The notes beneath the pieces were generated by a model, which was not told the DNA's origin, did not search any database, and saw only the letters and a list, made by a program, of their open reading frames with translations. From the NCBI GenBank assembly GCA_965603365.1, contig CBFDCR010000003.1, positions 65,401-129,400 of the forward strand: 64,000 nucleotides of DNA. The letters run 5' to 3'. Each line of letters opens with the position of its first letter. Position 1 is the first letter of the stretch. Positions 14,491 through 23,277 of this stretch are shown here, piece by piece. Origin of the DNA: JAHELQ01 sp965603365. Lineage in GTDB: Bacteria; Acidobacteriota; Aminicenantia; UBA2199. The translations under genes and the position numbers were made by a program.

Positions 14491-17370
14491 GTGAAGCGGT
14501 TGGTCTGGTGCTGGTTGATGGTAGTTGGCCTTCAAGTTGCGGCGGCCGTGCCGCTGCGGTTGGCTGTGCAAAACAGTGGTGAGCCGGTCGAGTGGGATTT
14601 GCTGGGACTTTTTAGTCAAACCGGGCAGCCGCCGCTCTTGATGGTGTCGCTGCCTTTTCCGCCTGAGCCGGGGACCGCTGCCCCCCTATTGCCGCCCCCC
14701 CGTATCCCGGTGCTGCTGCAACTGGAATTTTCCGGCAATGGGGAGGCCGTAACCGATCAAAGCCTGGACCGCCTGGGTGCGCTGCTCTCCTCTTTCCAGA
14801 ACATCTCCCATCTATCGCTGCGGGGCTGGCAGGAGATTGAGGATTTTAACCGCCTGGCCTACACCCTCAAACGGATCGCCTCCCTGGCCCGGGGCATCCG
14901 CCCGGGCATCCGCATCGCCGCTGCCTGCGGCGATGGGGCTGACGGTGCCTTTGACCTGACCCTGCTGGAAACCCTGGCCACCAGCCCGGATACCTCTCCC
15001 TATTTCGACTGCTTTTTCCTGGACACCGGGGCCAATGAAAAAATCCGGCACAGGCTCCTGGCTAAGGCCCCCCACCTGCATTTCTGGGAAGCGGCCAACC
15101 TCCCGGCTGGGGGAGGGGAGGAGGAAGAGGATCTCGATCCCTGCCGGATTCTCGCCGGTATCCTGGAAGACAATATCGTCGACGCAGCCAATACCTCCCT
15201 GCTGGTGATTCCCTTCAGGCGAGCGGATATTTTGTATCCCCTGTTGTGGCGTTTTTCATTCTATTGGCAGCAGGATCTCTACCAGGACGGCAGTACGATA
15301 GAAGTCCGGCACGGGGATAGCTCGTCTTCGGCCCACCCCCTGTTTTTTCGGGCCAACGATCATGCCCCGGTTCTGTTCCTGGGGGACGGCCGGGACGAAG
15401 AGGTGAGGATTGTATTAAAAGAGGGCCTGTACAAACGGGCGGTGGTGGAAAATTTACTCAGCGGTGAGCGGGCGGTATTTAAAATCCACAAAAACGCCGG
15501 CGCCCTGATGTTGAGTCTCAATGGGGATTGTTTTGCCCTGCACCTCGTCCCCCGCCAGACCAAACGGGGCGATTCCCGCTATAATCTCGAGGTGACCGGC
15601 AGATACCGGCTGTCGGCAGCCGAGATCATTGCCCGGGTCCGGGCCTGGAAGGCCCGTCAACAACTTAAATTAAGGAGTTTTACCGCCACCATGACCACCT
15701 CGATGCGGCTGCGCATTGCCAACCTCAACCAGACCTTTGATTTGACGATTAAAGGCCCGGTGTTTGCCCGGCGAAATGAGCCTTACGACTGGGTATGGCA
15801 GGAATTTTTTATTAACGGGGTCAAATGGAAGAGTACCCAGGTGCCTAAAATACCGCTGCTGCAGCCGGAAAAGGTCAACATACTGCCCCTGGATATCAAC
15901 CTGACCGAGGCCTACCGGTACTCCCTGGCCGGCGAAACCACGGTGGCCGGGCAGCCGGCTTATGTCATCGATTTTAGCCCCCGCCGGGAAGGCAAAGCCG
16001 TCTCCAGTTGCCGGGGCAGAATCTGGATCCATGCCGGGACCTTTGCCGTACTCAAGGAGCACCTGATTCAACTCCATCTAAAGGGCGAGGTTCTCTCCAA
16101 TGTGGAGACCCGTATATTCAAGCCTCTCAAACCCGGCGGGGAGATCCGGCTGCCCCTGACGGTCACCGGCCACCAGGTCTTCTCCACTGCCGGACGCATC
16201 ACCAATGTGGAGCGCCGGGTCAGCCTGTCGGACGTGGTCGTCAACCCGCCGGACTTCGACGACTTAAGGGCAGAAGCCTACCGCTCGGATTTCCAGATGG
16301 TGCGGGACACCCAGAAGGGATTGAGGTACCTGGTTAAAGATCGAAAGAGCGGTACCCGCTCGCTGGAGCCTAAGACGAAAAAATCCCAACTATTCGGGTT
16401 GGTGGGCGGCTTTTACGACAGCTCCTTTGACTACCCCATCCCCATACTGGGGGTCAACTACATGAACTTCGATTTGGGCGGCAAGGGGCGCCAGGTTAAC
16501 GTCCTGTTTGGCGGCGCCATGCTGACGGCCAATTACAGCGATCCCGCCTTTCTGGGTACTAAAATGGACCTGGGGGCCAACCTGGTGGCCGTGGCCTTTC
16601 CCTTTGCCAACCGCATCTATCAACAGGGCACCGAGATGGAGGCAGAGAGGCTGAAGCGCTGGCCCGTGCGCTTCCAGGTCAATACCGGGATTCCGCTGGG
16701 CCCCTATTTCAAATTTTCCTCCTTTTTCTTCCTGGAATACACCGGGTTTTCCCGTGCCAAAACCACAACTGACGACTTTATCCTGCCCCCCAGTACCTTT
16801 ACTTTGGGCTGGCGCTCGCGGCTGACGGTCAATTTTAAGGGATGTCGCCTGGCCCTGTGGGGGGAGGTGGCCCGCCGGGGCAAGTGGCAATTCTGGGGCC
16901 GGCCGGGAAACGGCAGATACGATCAAAACCAGAGATCCTATCTCCGCTGGCGCGCAGTTTTGACCAGGGATTTTTTCCTGTCTAAGTTCAGGAAGTTCAA
17001 TCTAACGGCCGGTTATTTTGACGGCCGGCGGTTGGACCGGTTCAGTGCCTACGAATTTGGCTTTTTTAGTGAGTTGAACCTGCACGGCTACATGTCCGGG
17101 GTCGTCCAGGCCAGCCGGGCCTTCATGCTGAACCTGTCCTACGGATACAGCCTGGGCCGGGCCTTTCGCCTGGAGGCCAGTTACGACTCCATCTGGGTCA
17201 CCAGCCCTTACCGGGCCTACCGCAACACCTATTTCTCCGGTGCGGCCCTGTCGGGCACCATGAATATCCCCTGGCTGAAGGGCATACTCCGCTTCGAGGT
17301 GGGCCTGCCGGTGGTCAGCAACGGCATCAAGGGCCTGGTCGTCTACTTCATCTTCCTCAAGATGTTTTAA
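14491..17370 (+). CDS. Large predicted outer-membrane protein with N-terminal soluble region
   Basis: A protein of about 959 residues with a signal peptide (KRLVWCWLMVVGLQVAAA). The N-terminal ~300 residues are rich in Leu and Arg and could be an alpha/beta barrel domain. A central region (~380-600) resembles an outer-membrane lipoprotein-type beta domain. The last ~330 residues are repeated amphipathic strands (VNVLFGGAMLTANYSD, FKFSSFFFLEYTGFS, LRFEVGLPVV) ending LKMF with a terminal Phe, as in beta-barrels. No family was recognised. GGGAGG at 14475-14480 supports a TTG/GTG start at 14488 or 14491; the upstream ATG (14473) overlaps that site. Confidence 0.7.
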   Translation: MKRLVWCWLMVVGLQVAAAVPLRLAVQNSGEPVEWDLLGLFSQTGQPPLLMVSLPFPPEPGTAAPLLPPPRIPVLLQLEFSGNGEAVTDQSLDRLGALLSSFQNISHLSLRGWQEIEDFNRLAYTLKRIASLARGIRPGIRIAAACGDGADGAFDLTLLETLATSPDTSPYFDCFFLDTGANEKIRHRLLAKAPHLHFWEAANLPAGGGEEEEDLDPCRILAGILEDNIVDAANTSLLVIPFRRADILYPLLWRFSFYWQQDLYQDGSTIEVRHGDSSSSAHPLFFRANDHAPVLFLGDGRDEEVRIVLKEGLYKRAVVENLLSGERAVFKIHKNAGALMLSLNGDCFALHLVPRQTKRGDSRYNLEVTGRYRLSAAEIIARVRAWKARQQLKLRSFTATMTTSMRLRIANLNQTFDLTIKGPVFARRNEPYDWVWQEFFINGVKWKSTQVPKIPLLQPEKVNILPLDINLTEAYRYSLAGETTVAGQPAYVIDFSPRREGKAVSSCRGRIWIHAGTFAVLKEHLIQLHLKGEVLSNVETRIFKPLKPGGEIRLPLTVTGHQVFSTAGRITNVERRVSLSDVVVNPPDFDDLRAEAYRSDFQMVRDTQKGLRYLVKDRKSGTRSLEPKTKKSQLFGLVGGFYDSSFDYPIPILGVNYMNFDLGGKGRQVNVLFGGAMLTANYSDPAFLGTKMDLGANLVAVAFPFANRIYQQGTEMEAERLKRWPVRFQVNTGIPLGPYFKFSSFFFLEYTGFSRAKTTTDDFILPPSTFTLGWRSRLTVNFKGCRLALWGEVARRGKWQFWGRPGNGRYDQNQRSYLRWRAVLTRDFFLSKFRKFNLTAGYFDGRRLDRFSAYEFGFFSELNLHGYMSGVVQASRAFMLNLSYGYSLGRAFRLEASYDSIWVTSPYRAYRNTYFSGAALSGTMNIPWLKGILRFEVGLPVVSNGIKGLVVYFIFLKMF

Positions 17371-17399
17371 AAAGTGAAGAGTTCCCCTTCTCCTCTCTC

Positions 17400-17750
17400 T
17401 TATTCCATGTCGAAATGGAGCTTTATGGCTGATTCGATTTCTTTAATGATATCGAGAGATATTGTGGATAATTTTTTGATCAGACGTTTTTTGTCTACGG
17501 TTCTAATCTGGTTGACCATTATTTTAGAATCTTTAGTCAACCCTACACCTTCCTCACTGGCAGGCAAAAAGACCTCAAATGGATAAACACGGCTGACATT
17601 ACTGGATAATGGGATAACGGTTAGAACGGGAGAGAATTCATTGTTGATATCATTGGTGATAACGACAGCCGGCCGGGCTTTCTTAACCTCATGGCCAATG
17701 GTGGGATCAAAGTTAACCAGGTAGATATCACCACGCTTCGGAAATTCCAT
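17400..17750 (-). CDS. MazF/PemK-family toxin
   Basis: A 116-residue toxin of the MazF/PemK family, sequence-specific endoribonucleases that inhibit translation. It shows the family order: RGDIYLVNFDPTIGHE, KKARPAVVITND, a central VIPLSS segment, FEVFLPASEEGVGLTKDSKI and MVNQIRTVDKKRL. The 5' end overlaps the antitoxin gene by 23 bp. The cut sequence is unknown. Confidence 0.92.
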   Translation of the reverse strand: MEFPKRGDIYLVNFDPTIGHEVKKARPAVVITNDINNEFSPVLTVIPLSSNVSRVYPFEVFLPASEEGVGLTKDSKIMVNQIRTVDKKRLIKKLSTISLDIIKEIESAIKLHFDME

Positions 17751-17961
17751 CGCCGCTGACTCCTTCGAAGAATTGATTCTCCTGGTCCGCTTCCCGGGCT
17801 GCTTCCCGGTAAGCCTGGATCAATTTCTCTTTTTTGATCCGTTTAAGCTCCCGCTGCACTGCCTGTTCGATGAATTGACTCCTTTTTCGTTCTCCCACAT
17901 AATTTGCCATCTCTTCCAGCAGTTGAGGAGAGAGGATGATGGATATTTTTTGCTTCCCCAT
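17728..17961 (-). CDS. Ribbon-helix-helix antitoxin of the MazF pair
   Basis: A 77-residue antitoxin. The N-terminus KISIILSPQLLEEMANYV is a ribbon-helix-helix DNA-binding motif (residues ~4-45, including RKRSQFIEQAVQREL). The C-terminal tail (AREADQENQFFEGVSGDG), acidic overall and aromatic, would occupy the toxin groove. It is first in the operon and would repress its own promoter at 17992-18020. Confidence 0.85.
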   Translation of the reverse strand: MGKQKISIILSPQLLEEMANYVGERKRSQFIEQAVQRELKRIKKEKLIQAYREAAREADQENQFFEGVSGDGISEAW

Positions 17962-17991
17962 TTAGTCCTCCTATTTATGCTCCATGTTAGT

Positions 17992-18020
17992 ATGGTAAAT
18001 GTTTATTACTTATTTGTCAA
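17992..18020 (-). promoter_or_regulatory. Promoter of the first MazEF-type operon
   Basis: On the minus strand consensus TTGACA (18015-18020), 17-bp spacer, TACCAT (17992-17997), about 30 bp before the antitoxin start. Confidence 0.6.
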
Positions 18021-18087
18021 CCCAAATTGATTTTTTATCCTTTTTAGGAAGTTAAGGGGTGGGGGGATTAAAAGTTTTATTTTTTTG

Positions 18088-18128
18088 TTGACAAAATCAC
18101 TTTACTGTTGTATATTAGCATAACAGTA
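18088..18128 (+). promoter_or_regulatory. Promoter and operator of the GntR-ABC operon
   Basis: Consensus TTGACA (18088-18093), 17-bp spacer and TATATT (18111-18116). A perfect 7-bp inverted repeat TACTGTT (18103-18109) and AACAGTA (18122-18128) brackets the -10 box, exactly where a repressor dimer would block RNA polymerase. The downstream YtrA-type GntR protein is the likely ligand-responsive repressor. Confidence 0.75.
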
Positions 18129-18137
18129 GGTGAGGCA

Positions 18138-18542
18138 ATGAAAAAATATGCGACCAAATCCTTTGACCTAAAAGTGGATGTCAAGTCCGCGGTGCCCATT
18201 TATGAACAAATTAAGGACGCCATCAAAATTTCCATTTTTAACGGGACGCTCAAGGAGGGCGATCAACTCATCTCCATCCGCGAGTTGTCCAACGTTCACC
18301 ACGTCAATCCCATCACCATCATGAAGGCCTACAATCAACTGGAGAGCGAAGGCCTCCTGCATTCCCGCCGGGGCTCCGGTTATTTTGTCAGGGCCAATCC
18401 CGCCGAGGTGACGGCCGGACAGACAGAACTCCTCCGGCGGGAGGTTACCGGTTTTTTGAAAAAAATGGCGGCCATGGGTTTTAGCGCCCGGGATCTGCTG
18501 TTGGAGCTGCAGAAATACTTGAAGGAGAATCATCATGATTAA
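18138..18542 (+). CDS. GntR-family transcriptional regulator, YtrA type
   Basis: A 134-residue regulator. A winged helix of the GntR family covers residues ~10-85 (PIYEQIKDAIKISIFNGTL, SIRELSNVHHVNPITIMKAY, GLLHSRRGSGYFV), followed by only a short helical tail instead of an effector domain. This is the layout of the YtrA subfamily, which controls adjacent ABC transporters. The ATG is chosen because AGGTGAGG lies just upstream; ten in-frame codons further upstream would overlap the -10 box. The following ABC ATPase overlaps its stop by 8 bp. Confidence 0.88.
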   Translation: MKKYATKSFDLKVDVKSAVPIYEQIKDAIKISIFNGTLKEGDQLISIRELSNVHHVNPITIMKAYNQLESEGLLHSRRGSGYFVRANPAEVTAGQTELLRREVTGFLKKMAAMGFSARDLLLELQKYLKENHHD

Positions 18543-19365
18543 AATCGAAAACATGGGTTTTGCCTATGGCAGGAGAGGGGTTTTTAGGGATTTTAATCTC
18601 CACATCAAAGAGGGGGAGACCACTCTCATCACCGGCATCAACGGCACCGGCAAGACCACCCTGCTGAGGCTGATGGCCGGTGTCCTCTTTCCACACCGGG
18701 GAAGCATTCACTATTCGGAAAAGTTGGGGCCCGATCCCCGGAGTAAGATCGGTTTTATATCGGACCGGATGCATCTGTATGAAAATATGACCCTCTCGTC
18801 TGCCATTCGTTTTCACTCCCGGGTATACCGGATCGGGGAGTTCGACATGAGCCTGATGGAGCAAGCCCATTTGCAGCCGGACCAGAGAATAGGCGACCTG
18901 TCGGCCGGCCAGAAGTTGATCTTTCATCTCGGTTTAATACTGGCGGCCCAGCCGGATATCTTGCTGATCGATGAGGTGATCCATTCCATCGACGCCTTCT
19001 TGAGGGAGATGTTCCTGAACCGGTTGCTGGAATGTATTGCCCGGCGAAATGTCACCTTGATCCTGGTCAATCTGAACTACCATGACATCGAAAAAATTCC
19101 CCAGCGGGTCATCCTGTTAAAAAATGGCCGGGTGGCGGTGGACGAGCCCATCGATGTATTAAAGGCTAAGGTTAAAAAGCTCGTCTCCGCTGAGCAGATT
19201 TCCGGCATACCCAGTCTGTATAACCGGCACTATGCCGATCGGTTTGAATATTATGTCTACCCCTTTAGCCCGGATCTGGCAGCCAAAACCAAAGGCGGGT
19301 TGAAGGTGGTGGATCTCAACCTCGATGAGATTATCAAAGCCTTTATTGGAGGAGAATATGCTTAG
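18535..19365 (+). CDS. ABC transporter ATP-binding protein
   Basis: A 276-residue ATPase of an export-type ABC system. Walker A GINGTGKTT (~residue 34), a degenerate signature LSAGQK (~122), Walker B ILLIDEVIHSID (~143) and a C-terminal extension of ~70 residues beyond the usual domain. The H-loop position carries Asn (LVNLNYHD) rather than the usual His, so ATPase activity may be altered. It overlaps both the GntR gene (8 bp) and the permease gene (8 bp), forming a tightly coupled operon. Relatives next to YtrA regulators export antimicrobials or other cell-envelope-active compounds. Confidence 0.88.
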   Translation: MIKIENMGFAYGRRGVFRDFNLHIKEGETTLITGINGTGKTTLLRLMAGVLFPHRGSIHYSEKLGPDPRSKIGFISDRMHLYENMTLSSAIRFHSRVYRIGEFDMSLMEQAHLQPDQRIGDLSAGQKLIFHLGLILAAQPDILLIDEVIHSIDAFLREMFLNRLLECIARRNVTLILVNLNYHDIEKIPQRVILLKNGRVAVDEPIDVLKAKVKKLVSAEQISGIPSLYNRHYADRFEYYVYPFSPDLAAKTKGGLKVVDLNLDEIIKAFIGGEYA

Positions 19366-21424
19366 AAAAGAGATACTGGATACCCTGCGGATATTTTTAA
19401 TGTCCCTATCAGTGGCGGCGGCGACGATTGTGTTTTCCCTGCTGGTCCTCGAAATGGGCGGCCATCAAGGGGTCACCTTTAATGAACTGTTGTGTTACCT
19501 GCTGGAAATTATCCTGCTGCTCATCGCCCTTTACCTGGGCTCCTCCCTCTTTGCCGAGGAGAAAAACCAGGACAGCTTTGAATATCTATTTTCCCTGCGG
19601 CTCGGCCGCTGGCAAATCCTGGCCTATAAACTGCTGCCCCGTGTGGCCGCGCTGTTGGCTTATCTCGCTATTTACGGGCTGTTTGCCGCTGCCTTTGCCC
19701 GCTATCCGCTGCTGCTGAAACCGCCGGTCTTTGTCCCCCTGTTCCTGGCCATCTTTTTCTTCTTCTCCTCCCTGTCGCTGCTGCATCGTAATAATATCCT
19801 CAATATCGTTTACAACTCCTTTATTTTTCTCTCGCTGTTCCTGATCATTTTATCCATCACCAATGTGCTGGCCGGCAGCTTTCACTCCTATTCATCGCTG
19901 CTGGACCGGTTGACCCTGGCCCGGGTATCGCTGCATGTCTTTTTCCTGATCTCCGTTGTCTTCTTCCTGGGTTTCGTATTCACCTTTAAGAAGGTTGACT
20001 TAAGCAATATGTCCTACCGGTTTTTAAAGAAGTATATTGGCCGGATCGGCCTGGTGCTGCTCGGCTTGCTGCTGGTCTGGCTGGTGATCAACCGCTTCGA
20101 TGCCGGTGACAATCCGCAGGCCTTTACGACAGAAGATCTGCGGCCCGCCACCTTTGATGCCGGCAACGGTTTCTACCGGCTCTGCACCCTGCTGGAGCCG
20201 CCGGCGGTAGATGTCGAGTCCCCGGAGATTATCTTAAAGTACCGCCGCTACCATGATTCCCGCTGCGATAATGAAAAATATTTAAAGGATTGGCAAAAAT
20301 TGACATTTGAGCCCTTTCTGGACAGCCCCAAAGGGTCCTCCGGGCACTACCCCTGGTTGAATTTTCCCGATGAAACAAGCTTGTGGAACGACTACATCCT
20401 GAAAAACCGCCGGAAAATCATTCTGAACCGGGACAGATTTGATCTGCTGCTGCACCGGTACCGGCGCCTGATCGACAGTCCGGTGTTTGAAGACTTCAGC
20501 CGGCTGAACTATAGATCGCCGATTCCCAACCTGCTGGCCTGGCTCAGGGTCGCCAGGATATATATCGGCATGAACATGCTGGATGCCCTGGACGGCAACT
20601 GGCAGCAGGGCGCGGCAGCCATCCTGGATCAGGTGGATTTTTGCAAGCGGGCCGTCAGAGGCTCCCGCATTTTAATTACCAACCTGATCGGCAAAGCCGT
20701 TCTGCGTATGTCCCTCCAGGCCCTTGCCAGCCTGATGGCCCATCCGGACTGTCCCCGCCAGGTCTTTAGCCAGGTGCTTGACGGTTTACCGGACATGACC
20801 TATGAAGAGTTCGGCACCCGCAATTGCTTTATCACCGAGTACCTGATCTGGGATCGATATGTCGAGGCGGACATTTACCAGGAGTATAATAAGTGGAGCG
20901 AGGGAATTTTGCTTCACCTCTTCATGCAAAAAAACCGCACTAAAAAGTATGTATTCGATGTGATGTCCGCTGCCGTCGACAATGAAGAGAGGCTGCCGTA
21001 CCGCCGGGAGGGTGGTTGGTCATGGAAGTATGAAGATATCGACAGAGAGGCATTGGGCGGCTGGCTCTGGTGGGTGCAAAATCCGGTGGGAAAGGTCATC
21101 CTGGAGAGTAATGCCTTGACCAATTACAGTACTATCGTTTTAAAATCCTATTACGCCAAAGCCCTCTATGACATGACCAAAATCTCGGCCGAATTCCGCT
21201 TAAACCACTCCCCGGAGAAGCCGGTCCAGGATACCTTAAACAGCCTGGAGACCTACCGGACCTTGCTGGACCCCTGCTCCGGCAAACCCTACATCTACAA
21301 CAGTGAAAAACAGATCCTCTACAGCCTGGGTACCGACCTCGACGACGACGGCGGCAAGGGCGAGCGCATCACCTCCACCGACACCGATTTTGTCCTCCCC
21401 CTGATCCTGCCCCCCAACCATTAA
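19358..21424 (+). CDS. ABC-2-type permease with large C-terminal soluble domain
   Basis: A 688-residue protein. Residues 1-235 form about six transmembrane helices typical of an ABC-2 permease (TIVFSLLVLEMGG, LLEIILLLIALYLGSSLF, VSLHVFFLISVVFFLGFVF) and a seventh follows near 240-255 (IGLVLLGLLLVWLVI). The remaining ~430 residues are soluble and probably extracytoplasmic, alpha-helical, with no family recognised. GGAGGAG sits just before the chosen ATG. The large C-terminal part is unusual for an ABC-2 subunit. Confidence 0.75.
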   Translation: MLRKEILDTLRIFLMSLSVAAATIVFSLLVLEMGGHQGVTFNELLCYLLEIILLLIALYLGSSLFAEEKNQDSFEYLFSLRLGRWQILAYKLLPRVAALLAYLAIYGLFAAAFARYPLLLKPPVFVPLFLAIFFFFSSLSLLHRNNILNIVYNSFIFLSLFLIILSITNVLAGSFHSYSSLLDRLTLARVSLHVFFLISVVFFLGFVFTFKKVDLSNMSYRFLKKYIGRIGLVLLGLLLVWLVINRFDAGDNPQAFTTEDLRPATFDAGNGFYRLCTLLEPPAVDVESPEIILKYRRYHDSRCDNEKYLKDWQKLTFEPFLDSPKGSSGHYPWLNFPDETSLWNDYILKNRRKIILNRDRFDLLLHRYRRLIDSPVFEDFSRLNYRSPIPNLLAWLRVARIYIGMNMLDALDGNWQQGAAAILDQVDFCKRAVRGSRILITNLIGKAVLRMSLQALASLMAHPDCPRQVFSQVLDGLPDMTYEEFGTRNCFITEYLIWDRYVEADIYQEYNKWSEGILLHLFMQKNRTKKYVFDVMSAAVDNEERLPYRREGGWSWKYEDIDREALGGWLWWVQNPVGKVILESNALTNYSTIVLKSYYAKALYDMTKISAEFRLNHSPEKPVQDTLNSLETYRTLLDPCSGKPYIYNSEKQILYSLGTDLDDDGGKGERITSTDTDFVLPLILPPNH

Positions 21425-21551
21425 TCTCACTCTATCCTGACGGTGACGGTTTTTTGTCACCATCTTGATTTGTGGTGAGAAATAGGGTAGCATCTGGTAT
21501 TCAGGAACATATGCATCGAGGTGAAAATTTTAAAGAAAAAAGGAGGATCCT

Positions 21552-22331
21552 ATGAAGTCAAGGCTTTTTGTCGTGTGTTTATCGTTTTGTATGGTTTTCT
21601 TTTTGCTGGGTTCCCACCCACAAGTAAGGCACTACAGTGATGCCGTTGATTACGGCAGTGTCACCCCCGGCGTGGACGTGCTGCCCCAGCCGCCCATGAT
21701 ACCCATCACCGCAGAGCCTGCCGATGAGTTGATCGATGAACTGAATCCTTCCCGGGTCAGTGCCACTACCTACAATACCCTGTATTGGATCAATGCCGGT
21801 GGCAAGAGTTGGGTTAATTATGACTTTAACAGTAAGAGTATATCCAGTACCAACGTGGATTGGCCCATCATGATCGTCTTTTACGGCAATGCCACCGTCA
21901 ATAAGGTGAAGAGCATCTACGGCGGCCTTACCATTGCCAGTACCAAGTATGCAGCCTATGATATCGGCAGCGGTACCAAATGGGATTCCGACATGGGTAC
22001 CAAGGTGTCGGTCACCTTTGGCGGACCCGACGGCAGCGACAGCGATACCCTGCACCTGCGGATCTATGCCCCCTCCACCGATTACTTTGACGGCAGCGGC
22101 GGCTGGGGTCACTATGTGATCGCCTCTGCCCACTTTGACTTTAATCCCCCCTGGGATACTGTTTGCGGCTACAGCGAGGATGCCGAGCATAAGGCCCTCC
22201 AGATTGCCGCTGGTAAGGGGTACACGGTTTACTACGACTACTTTTACATTTACAACACCGAGGCCTTCCGCAACGAAAGCAACCACTACTGGCAAAGCGA
22301 CGGTTACGTCAGCCTCGTCTACGTCCCCTAA
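21552..22331 (+). CDS. Secreted hypothetical protein
   Basis: A 259-residue exported protein with signal peptide MKSRLFVVCLSFCMVFFLLG and AGGAGG eight bases upstream. The mature part is rich in Tyr, Trp, Ser and Gly with many short strands, consistent with a secreted all-beta protein. Only one Cys is present outside the signal. No catalytic motif or family was recognised. It follows the ABC operon by 127 bp, which includes a small GGTGAC/GTCACC hairpin (21443-21462). Confidence 0.65.
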   Translation: MKSRLFVVCLSFCMVFFLLGSHPQVRHYSDAVDYGSVTPGVDVLPQPPMIPITAEPADELIDELNPSRVSATTYNTLYWINAGGKSWVNYDFNSKSISSTNVDWPIMIVFYGNATVNKVKSIYGGLTIASTKYAAYDIGSGTKWDSDMGTKVSVTFGGPDGSDSDTLHLRIYAPSTDYFDGSGGWGHYVIASAHFDFNPPWDTVCGYSEDAEHKALQIAAGKGYTVYYDYFYIYNTEAFRNESNHYWQSDGYVSLVYVP

Positions 22332-22414
22332 AACAGCAACCAGTATATTCTTTGAAAACGCAGCAGCGTATTTCCATACCAGAATACCAGACGCGGCGGA
22401 AATTTTTTGAGTAA

Positions 22415-22443
22415 TTGACAATTTTGGGCTAAAATACTATACT
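22415..22443 (+). promoter_or_regulatory. Sigma70-type promoter of the MNT/HEPN/NACHT locus
   Basis: Consensus TTGACA (22415-22420), 17-bp spacer, TATACT (22438-22443), 27 bp upstream of the nucleotidyltransferase start. Confidence 0.75.
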
Positions 22444-22470
22444 GATAGCGTAGTTTTGTCGGGTAACAAC

Positions 22471-22797
22471 ATGGATATAGAGAATATTAACGAATCGGTG
22501 ACGGAATTAAAGAAGATTTTAAGAGAATCTTTGGGGGATGGAATAGAACTCTATCTTTTTGGCTCTGTGGCCCGCCGCGACTACCGCACCGATTCGGATA
22601 TCGACATCCTGGTCCTGGTGCCGGGGGAGGTGGATACCGCCCTGGAGGAGGATATCATCAACCTGGCCTATGAAGTGGAGTTGAAATACAATGTGGTCTT
22701 TGGCATCATTGTCTTTTCCCAAAAATTCTGGTCCTCCCGCCAGGCCCGGGTAATGCCCTTCTACCAGAACCTCCGGAAAGAAGCCCAGCGTCTATGA
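22471..22797 (+). CDS. MNT-type nucleotidyltransferase, antitoxin of the MNT/HEPN pair
   Basis: A 108-residue minimal nucleotidyltransferase. The signature LYLFGSVARRDYRTDSDIDILV holds the GS motif and the paired catalytic Asp residues of DNA polymerase beta-type transferases. In MNT/HEPN systems this protein inactivates the HEPN ribonuclease, in known cases by adding AMP to it. The stop overlaps the HEPN start (ATGA). The ATG at 22471 is used; a TTG five codons upstream is possible. Confidence 0.88.
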   Translation: MDIENINESVTELKKILRESLGDGIELYLFGSVARRDYRTDSDIDILVLVPGEVDTALEEDIINLAYEVELKYNVVFGIIVFSQKFWSSRQARVMPFYQNLRKEAQRL

Positions 22798-23210
22798 ACT
22801 GGAAAAAAGACCTCATCAAATACCGCCGTGAAAAGGCCGCCAAAACCCTCGAAGATGCCTCCACCCTGTTTGATACCGGGAGTTTTTTTTCTACAGTAAA
22901 CCGCATCTACTATGCACTCTTCTATGAGGTAACCGCATTGCTGCTGACAAGGAACCTCTCTTCTGCAAAGCATTCCGGTATAAGATCCATGTTTAATGAA
23001 CATTTTGTTAAAACAGGCATTGTTGACGTTGAGATCGGGAAATTTTTCTCCAGGATGTTTGACTTTAGACAAAAAGGCGATTATGCAGATTTTATCGAGT
23101 TTAAGGAAGCGGAGGTTAAAGAGTGGCTGAAAGCAGCCCAGGAATACCTAAAACAGTTGGAACAGATCATAACTAATCAGGATGAATCCAAAGAGCAAAA
23201 AACCAGGTAA
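22794..23210 (+). CDS. HEPN-domain protein, toxin of the MNT/HEPN pair
   Basis: A 138-residue all-helical HEPN protein of the COG1895 type: RREKAAKTLEDASTLF, then the core FSTVNRIYYALFYEVTALLL and the SSAKHSGIRSMFNEHFVKTG segment holding the conserved His/Arg region. HEPN proteins of this class are ribonucleases controlled by their MNT partner. It is translationally coupled to the upstream MNT gene, and the NACHT ATPase follows after 67 bp, so the three may be one transcript. Confidence 0.88.
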   Translation: MNWKKDLIKYRREKAAKTLEDASTLFDTGSFFSTVNRIYYALFYEVTALLLTRNLSSAKHSGIRSMFNEHFVKTGIVDVEIGKFFSRMFDFRQKGDYADFIEFKEAEVKEWLKAAQEYLKQLEQIITNQDESKEQKTR

Positions 23211-23277
23211 ATTTTTTTGTATATCACTACGAAGAACCTTGAACATGGCTTCTCTTCGACTCAGGAGGTGAACTTAA

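Noticed and set aside
21579..22421. 280-codon minus-strand frame opposite the secreted protein gene
   Set aside because: The plus-strand gene has AGGAGG and a signal peptide; the antisense frame is low-complexity Val/Gly/Ile and has no support.
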